From Gordionus sp. m RMFG-2023 (Eukaryota; Nematomorpha; Gordioida; Chordodea; Parachordodidae): 64,000 bases of DNA. The stretch is from contig NC_088776.1 of the NCBI RefSeq assembly GCF_954871325.1, positions 34,458,508-34,522,507 on the forward strand, given 5' to 3'. The notes under the pieces were generated by a model that was not told where the DNA came from, ran no database searches, and saw nothing but the letters and a program-made list of their open reading frames with translations. How positions within the stretch are numbered: the first letter of the stretch is position 1; every line of letters starts with the position of its first letter. Shown in pieces: positions 56,991-64,000 of this stretch. Position numbers and translations under genes: made by a program.

Positions 56991-58250
56991 CATCCGAAAC
57001 GGTTGGCCCCCAAAGTTAACTATATTAGAATTTCAAGAATATAGAAAAATACAGAACGAATTGTAGATAGTTAGAGAATTAATGTCCGTGGAATCAGATT
57101 ATAAATTCCCCGAAACTAAAGGCTCTCGATATTAAAAGATATTCCGTTGTTACCCGGAAATAGTATAAATGAAAGAATCAGCCAGAAAGCATGTTGTGGC
57201 CAGAGTTAACCAGGGATTCACGACTATCAGCGAAATATGAGAAAATTGTCAACAATTCAAGAAAAATACCCAGAGAGATCTCGCGGGACCATTACATAAA
57301 CAATTAGTCAATATTAGTGGATTGTTTTTCCAAATGGCCAGAAATCCCTGGCCATTCCAAACTTACCCGAAGGCATTTTTACTTATATGGGATACCCCCG
57401 ACATATCGTAACTAAATGCAATAAGAGAATTTTTTTGCAACCGAAATTCAAACACAACTGACTGACTCCAAATAGGCTATTAGAAAACACTCCCCATCTG
57501 GCCACAAAACAAACACCAGTAATACAATATCTACTGATTGATATCCGGCGTCCGTTAAACCTCCTCGAGAAAAAAATCAATATCACCCACTCCACCCTCG
57601 TAACACCCCTAGACTAACATAAAGAAAATCTCGTATGGGTGCGAATACCAACAGATATACCCAACCCACGGTGGAAGAAAGAGATCATAAAAGACGTTCA
57701 AGGATTCGTCGTGTATTACGTCAAAACCACATCCAAAACCCAAAGAATCATCGTCGGGATTTCGACCCCGACCGATCCTGAAAGTCAGGGGAAAGGAGAA
57801 GCATATGATAACTCCCGCGCCATTATGACCACAGGCGTTCACTTCAGACCAGAGGACAACCCCACCACCGGGTCCGAAATAATTCCCTTATCTCGGGATT
57901 ATATATATAAACTTCAAAATGGTGATTATTTTAATATTTCTTTTAATCGTTGAGTAATCTATGCACCCCGATGACCCTTAAATGAAGATAAGAACTCCCG
58001 AGCTGTAAATAGGAGAACCAACTAGACAGTTGGACCTCCGTTAGCAGATTGTTAAACCGGGAGGAGTTCTGTGAATTACTATTTTTATATATATTTTAGT
58101 GTCTATATAAAATATGTTTTTTCCCTTCATATTTGTAAATATATAAGTGTTCTGTTTGTCAATTTATCGTCTAATTCGTATAAAGAAAATACTACATACA
58201 CAGATAATTATTTTTTGTTTTGCTTTAACAATATGGATATCCTCATCTAG
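56991..58250 (+). mobile_element. LTR-retroelement fragment with integrase, 3' region and LTR-like end
   Basis: A Ty3-type integrase remnant lies at about 57000-57400; a C-terminal piece with RNTPH-like text appears only in the neighbouring inverted copy. It is followed by a 105-residue frame (57639-57953) of unknown role, with RIPTDIPNPRWKKEIIKDVQ and EAYDNSRAIMTTGVHF. The stretch 57980-58250, with GAACTCCCGAGCTGTAAATA, looks like an LTR but has no partner in the window. Only the 3' part of the element is here and it is broken. Together with 56540-56990 it forms a head-to-head pair. Confidence 0.6.
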
Positions 58251-58332
58251 GTTATCTAGCAATATAATAATAGCCTACTGGAACGTCTCTGAATTCAACA
58301 TTAAAGGTTCAAGTTAACATAATAGCCAGTGA

Positions 58333-60110
58333 AGTAGTCCTAAAATTTGAGGTGAGGGCATGCTATTACTCAAAAAAATAGGGGGTACGCTAAAATGGGC
58401 AAAAAATAGATAATTTTTTTGTTTTCCCAAGAATTTGAGGCAATTTTTTTTTGAAAATTATGACGTGATTCTTTAAAATGCATTTCATAATAATATAAAA
58501 ATAATTATATTATAATAAAATGCATATATGAGAATGCAAGAAAAGGTGAAAATAAACTATAATATTCGCCATAGCAAATCGATTTCAATAATATTAATTA
58601 CGCGCTTCCTTAAATGAATCGTTTGCAGACCTGTGACTTGTCAGCCACTTTTTAATATATGGATTCCCCTGATTGAGAGGGGGCCCGTTAACGTTTATCA
58701 TCATTAAACTGGAAATATATTTTATCATAAGACTAATCAGTCAGACATTCATAAGGTGTTAGCCGCGCTCATATGTATTACGTAGAATTAGGTCAATACA
58801 ATTTAAAAACTATTTCAAATCACGGAGAGATTTATTACTTTCATTATTATCATCGATATATTTACTCATCCCATTTATTGCGAGATTCACATCGGGCTTC
58901 AGATGGAAACAAATTTGTTTAATTTGTTCTTCAAACAAATGAGAGGGTCTGCTAGCCAATTATTATCTAAATATTCCATGTCAGAGAAGATAGATAAAAC
59001 TGTATAATTTAATATTGTATTTTTAATTATTAAATTATTGGAATAAGCATCCATTAACCTATTTTGCATATTGCCTATTAAGGCAGCAATGTGATTTTCG
59101 TTGATACCAGAATGCCGTCTGTTTTCCTTTAGCTTCTTGCGATAATATCATATATTCTCCTTTAGAAATCATCGCCTGTTTAGATTATTCCAATATTGTA
59201 ATTTTACATGAGAGCAATTTTAAAATTTAAATTTTTATTGTTTTCTGGCAAGCTTTATATTGACTGTAATTTAATTTATAAATATTTTGAGGTTTTTATG
59301 CAAATAAAAATGGTATAATTATAAAAAAATTGATTTATGTAAAAAGTCATTTTTGACAAAAAGTGGATATCTCAGGCGACGAAATATTAAATAAACATTC
59401 ATTTAGAAATTATAAGAGATTAAAACCTATCAAGTATATCCTAAAACGATTTTATAATACGCATTTGCTTTATTGATTTTTCAGGTAAACTGATTGTTCT
59501 TTCCCAAAGAACAATCAGTAGATTGGATAAATAAAATAGATCATACATCAAGACGAGTACTGATAAGAAATAACCACTTTCTAATAGGTGGACAGCCCGC
59601 TAAACTTAGCATTGTTGCTAGAATTTGTAAAATGCGTATACAGTGCTTCATAGTTATTCCAAATAACAGTATGAAGACTTCTAGACATCTATCGTACAAT
59701 TATCCTTCCAATATTCAGCAACTGAATGATCAATTCAGACGCTATTTGACCCAATGCCTTTTGATTTTTGTCAAACTGTCTATATAAACTGTATATGATG
59801 TCAAAAAAGGTTTCAAAGTGATTAACGTCTGTTACACTTTCTATAGCACCGAACACTGCTAACTTCAGAGTATGATCGTTGAATGTAATGTGTAAAGCGC
59901 TTTGCTACACTAGATTTTTTCCCAGTCATGACACTAACGCCATTGCTAACAATAGAAATAAAATTTCAGGAAAGGGCACGAAATTTTTTTAAAAATTGGC
60001 AGGATCACTGCCTCCCTCTTCGACTACATTTCTGAGAAAGGCATAAAAGACATATAGGACCAAACATTACGAGAAACAAATCAATTTTAGATAGTAGTTG
60101 GAGTTACTGC
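58333..60110 (-). mobile_element. hAT remnant of the KIAA1586/ZNF862 type
   Basis: A left tip resembling CAGTGAAGTAGTCCTAAAAT with GAGGTGAGG after it is a typical hAT start. Minus-strand transposase pieces, in order from the right: SNGVSVMTGKKSSVAKRF (about 59970-59915); SVTDVNHFETFFDIIYSLYR and QFDKNQKALGQIASELI (about 59850-59720); ENHIAALIGNMQNRLMDAYS (about 59110-59040); and EYLDNNWLADPLI (about 58985-58940). The first two match the S-D-G-A-S-V-M-x-G and N-Q-R-A-L-x-x-I-A-x-E-L blocks of the domesticated relatives. Many breaks occur and the right tip is not found beside the Sola-like insertion at 60115. Confidence 0.65.
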
Positions 60111-60114
60111 TTTA

Positions 60115-61968
60115 GGGTCATTCCATGTCAAATCGATCAAAAAAAGCACTTTTTCGGCCGACCCCTTCAAAAATTGTTAAAAATTTCTGGAATTATTTAG
60201 ATAGGTAAAAGAATGAGAAAGCCGTTTATTTTAGCTCGCTAGCACACCTGGTTCTCGAGATATAGGGGCTCAAAGGTACAAAAAAGAACCACTTTGGTTA
60301 AAATGCTTATATCTAAAAAACTATTTATAGTAAAAAAATTTATAATATATCATTTTGTAGGTAAAGAAATTCTCTAATGGGCTAACAAAGAATAATAAAT
60401 ATTGGCGCCATTATAGGCTTTTAACATCTGGTTTACCTGAATTTTTTTTTGCTTTTTATTTATACACCTTTTATAAATATATATATACGATGTCAAAACC
60501 TTGGCGACGCTATCGACTTTTCCGAGATATACATTTTTACCAAAAATTGAAGAAATGGTTGAAAAATATTATTCTCAAGGAAAATGAAAATATTGATACA
60601 TTTATAAGAATTGTGATAAAATTTTCCAGTTCTGTCTCCCCCTCCCCTCCCACTATCCTTAAAATGTTTTACATTTTTTAGATCTCTACTTTGCTACTAT
60701 AGCGAGCGAATAACTTATTGACTCGATAATATATAACAGCTGCAGTAAAAACGAATATTTTATTAGGCATCGATTATATTTTACAAAATAAATTGTTTAA
60801 ACGATCTCTCTTTCTGCGAAATAATTTTAACCTGTCCGTTCAGATTAATTTTATCGTCTATCTACCAATAACGATCTGGATTTGGAGAGTGCAAAAACAT
60901 GTATTCTAGGTGTAGATCAATTAAAATTTTATTCTATACCACATAGGACTTACCAAATATTAAAATGTTGCAACCCATTTAATCTACATTGCTTATTATC
61001 GCGAGAATCTAAGAAAGATTATTAAATTTAGATATGTTAATATGCTCTTCATGGCGACAAAAATTAGCAAACATTCCTTATACTTCAAATTACAATGTAG
61101 ATATTGATTCTCCCCTTCATATAATTAATCAAGAGGCTATTGATAACATTAATATATCCCTACAATCAAATGAGGAATCTCTCATTAAAAGAAAACGCTT
61201 ATGTGAAAAGAAATATTCGAAGAAAAAAATATCTAGAGTAAAAAAAAAAGTTTTAACGACTAAAATTATACCAATATCTTCAAATGATGAAAAATTCGAT
61301 AAAATTGTAGACACCTTAAAAATTAAAAAAATTATATGAAAGATATAAATTATTGGAAATTTGTTACATTATTAAGTTCTGCTCCTTAGTTAATTAGTAT
61401 ATTTAATAGAAAATCAAAATTTTTTAGTATAAAAAGTGAAAATATCTGGTTATTGATAAGTTAGCAGCAAAAATTTGTAATTTAATAGCGCCATCTATTT
61501 TTTATCAATTTTTGGAGTCGATAGCGTCGCCAAGGTTTTGATATTGTATATATATTTAGCAAAGGTGTCTAAATAAAAAGCAATAAAAAAATTCGAAAAC
61601 AATCTCACTATTTTGCTTAAAATTACAGGTAAAGCAATTTAGGTTAACCAGACGTTAAGAGCCTATAATGGCGCCAATATTTATTATTCTTTGTTAGCCC
61701 ATTAGAGAATTTCTTTACCTACAAAATGATATATTATAAATTTTTTTACTATAAATAGTTTTTGAGATATAAGCATTTTAAAAATTTTACAAATTCCAAA
61801 GTGGCTCTTTTTTGTACCTTTGAGCCCCTATATCTCGAGAACCAGGTGTGCTAGCGAGCTAAAATAAACGGCTTTCTCACTCTTTTACCCATCTAAATAA
61901 TTCCAGAAATTTTTAACAATTTTAAACGGGGTCGGCCGAATCGTGATCGATTTGACGTGGAATGGCCC
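60115..61968 (+). mobile_element. Second Sola-like element, internally deleted
   Basis: TTTA flanks both sides (60111-60114, 61969-61972), a 4-bp duplication. The tips GGGTCATTCCATGTCAAATC and its mirror open inverted arms of at least 430 bp. Shared words include GGCCGACCCC, TTTCTGGAATTATTTAGAT, ATATAGGGGCTCAAAGGTAC and TATTGGCGCCATTATAGGC. The centre carries only N-terminal-looking coding pieces. It is related to 24795-28014 at the tips and in organisation but is a different subfamily. Confidence 0.82.
60870..61339 (+). pseudogene. Coding remnant inside the second Sola-like element
   Basis: YQILKCCNPFNLHCLLSRES near 60955 resembles the C-C-D-P-F-x-x-H opening of some invertebrate transposon proteins. 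A 101-codon frame (61034-61339), Lys-rich in its second half (KRKRLCEKKYSKKKISRVKK), follows with a stop between. The catalytic blocks seen in the 24795 copy are absent, so it probably represents the DNA-binding part only. Confidence 0.45.
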
Positions 61969-62014
61969 TTTAGGCAAGATATCTTTTATATAATACTTGA
62001 TATATCCTAAATGA

Positions 62015-64000
62015 TAGGCCTATTCAAAAACGAATTCGAATCGTGCATTATTCATATTAGATTCGTTTAAACGAATCGAATAATTTACTATTTGAATTCG
62101 TACGAATAATAAAATCTACGATTTGTATTCGATTCGAATTAATTTTTTTAATAAAATAAATCATGCTCAAATATATTGACAAATTTTTTTATTACAAATT
62201 TGATTTTAAACAGAAAAAATTATAATAATATGTAATCAATAATCTGATAATAAATAATCAAGTTATAAACAAAATTAAAATGCATATTATTAATTTAATT
62301 TATAATTTAAGCCAATTTTTAAGGCAAAGAGTTTTTCTTATATTTTCTTCCTTATATGACATGCGGTTTTTTGACAAAAAATTAGTTCCAACTGAGAAAA
62401 GCCTTTCACAAGCAGTTGATGTTCCTTGTATAGATAGATAATCCCTTGCCATTTTCGAGAGTATGGGGATCCGATATGCATTTGCCTTCCACCACATTAA
62501 CGGGTCAGTATTGCTCTTGGTTCACTCAGATAAAAATCTATTTCACACAGTTGAATATAATTTTGTTTAAAAACAATGTCTAGCCTGTTTTGTTGAATTT
62601 TATTCTTATTTATTTGACAGTTATAATTATGAGCTTATAAAAAAATCATATTTAAATGGGGGTAAATTAAATACATGTAAATCTATTGTAAATCTCTTTA
62701 AATTTGTCCATTAACTTGGATAAATCAATATCATAATCAACATATATTGATTTAAAATATTCTACTTTAAACCTGGGATCTAATATTGTGGTTATTATTG
62801 CATCATCGGCAGTTAAATTATAATAGCCTAACAATTTATCACATGCTACTTTGAAACTATTGTTAGAGGATTTATGGAAACCAGGTTTTTCATTTTTTAG
62901 ATGTTCAAGAATTAAAATATAATAAGGTATAACCAAATTATAAGTAGGATAATTCTCCCCACACACCATATTTGTAGTTTCATATAAAGGCAATAGGATA
63001 GCTTTAATTTTTATAAGATCCTCCCATTCTTCCTATATGTTATCAAAGTATTATATTATTACCTAATTATAAATTTTAGTTTACCTCTGATATTTGTTTT
63101 TCTTGAAGAATTTTAATATTAGTTATTACTTCATTAACTAATTTTGTTACAGCAGGCTTTAACAATAAGCCACTTTCAATCATTTGGTAGGTGCTATTCC
63201 ACCATATTTCACAATCCAATTTTGGTTTTAAAAAATTTAGGGGAGAGTGTAGGGAACTACATATATTTTTTAATAAATTTAATTTTTAGGGGAATTACGA
63301 ATCATTCTAATAATGTTTCTTAGTTTTAGAATTGAAGGATCTAAAATTTTTAAAATTTCTTTGGATATTAAATTAATTACATGGGCAAAGCATCTTTTTA
63401 TTAATGAATATTTTAAAGAAAATGTATCAATAAATGTTTTATTATTAGTTGCATTATCTAAAGTTATATAAAAAATTTTATTCTCTAAATTATAATTTTT
63501 AATTATTTTGACAAAGGCTTTAAATATATTTTCACCTGAATGTGTTTCATTTATTGAACTGACATCCAAAATTATGTTATTTATTTTAAAATTATCATCA
63601 ATAAAATTGGCTGTTAGCCTTAAAAAAGGAACCTGTGTTGGGCTAGTCAAAATTTCAGATGAATAATTAATCTGACTTTTATTTTTAGATATTATTTCCT
63701 TTACCAACTGTTCTTTTTCTGCAAATGTATTAAACATGTGCAATTTAAGAGTATTGGAGAATATTGATTTTACAGAACAATCAAGATCACTTATAAAATT
63801 TTTAAAATCATTTGAATTAATAATTTTAAAAGATATATTATTATTTATAAATAATTTTAATAAATTATCCTTAAAATTAATTTTTTTTGAAAAATTTGGT
63901 GTAGATTTTAAAAAAAATGTCAATTTTATTATTTTTTTTACTAAGGTGTGAATGAAACCTATTATAATGATTGATAAGAGGAGATGTTGTTTTGCCTTTA
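62015..64000 (-). mobile_element. hAT transposon with BED-type transposase, running off the window
   Basis: The left tip TAGGCCTATTCAAAAACG is followed by palindromic GAATTCGAATCG / ACGAATCG words, as in many hAT elements. The right end lies beyond 64000, so no target duplication can be checked. The transposase is read on the minus strand. Confidence 0.75.
62300..64000 (-). pseudogene. hAT transposase, nearly full length but interrupted
   Basis: From the right: a BED-finger tail (TTSPLINHYNRFHSHL near 63955); 63923-63279 with FLRLTANFIDDNFKINNIIL, SGENIFKAFVKIIKNY, ITLDNATNNKTF and KRCFAHVINLISKEI (the catalytic core and the C-x-x-H block); 63270-63090 ending KILQEKQISE; 62993-62667 with TTILDPRFKVEYFKSIYVD; and 62497-62300 with GTSTACERLFSVGTNFLSKN. 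A short GT-AG intron (about 63036-63085) would join QISE to EEWEDLIKIKAIL. A stop near 63279 and a frame change between YLSEP and NTDPLMWWK (near 62510) suggest it is dead, but decay is slight. Confidence 0.75.

Overview
This is a very AT-rich eukaryotic nuclear window. It has GT-AG introns, one intron-rich host gene, and otherwise almost only transposable elements, many nested in one another. The host cannot be named from the sequence. The mix (several hAT lineages, Tc1/mariner, a Sola-like DNA transposon, Ty3-type LTR elements, a LINE, foldback elements) and the bloated introns fit an AT-rich invertebrate animal better than a fungus, but this is inference.

Layout. 1-400: an unassigned coding-like scrap and a piece of a Sola-like end. 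660-2170: a 1.5-kb palindromic element carrying a hAT MITE. 2190-13130: a decayed LINE split by an old Ty3/gypsy copy (2722-10065) and by a hAT (10186-12031). The gypsy copy in turn holds a hAT (6255-7820) and another element in its 3' LTR (about 8925-10004). 13142-16200: a short inverted-repeat element and unassigned AT-rich DNA. 16217-18530: an IS630/Tc1-mariner transposon with iteron-filled inverted repeats. 18665-22393: a young-looking gag-protease LTR element. 22702-24029: a hAT. 24290-28860: a Tc1-like transposon split by a hAT, itself split by a Sola-like transposon. 29738-33982: a 4.2-kb foldback element built entirely of repeat arrays.

36086-55663 (minus strand): sixteen exons of a TTC7 (YPP1-like) homologue, the TPR scaffold of the plasma-membrane PI4-kinase complex. 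Reading phase matches at all fifteen inferred junctions, giving about 920 codons. The last C-terminal exon(s) and the certain start were not found. Its introns hold a hAT (38311-39610), a hAT MITE (40228-40446), a solo mariner end and a broken Sola-like copy (47319-48790), and further MITEs.

56540-64000: two head-to-head LTR-retroelement fragments, a KIAA1586/ZNF862-like hAT remnant, a second Sola-like element (60115-61968) and the 3' two-thirds of a BED-type hAT running off the window.

No tRNA, rRNA, CRISPR array or bacterial-type operon was seen. The TTC7-like gene is the only clear host gene. Everything else recognisable is mobile DNA, and several insertions are dated relative to one another by target-site duplications and nesting.
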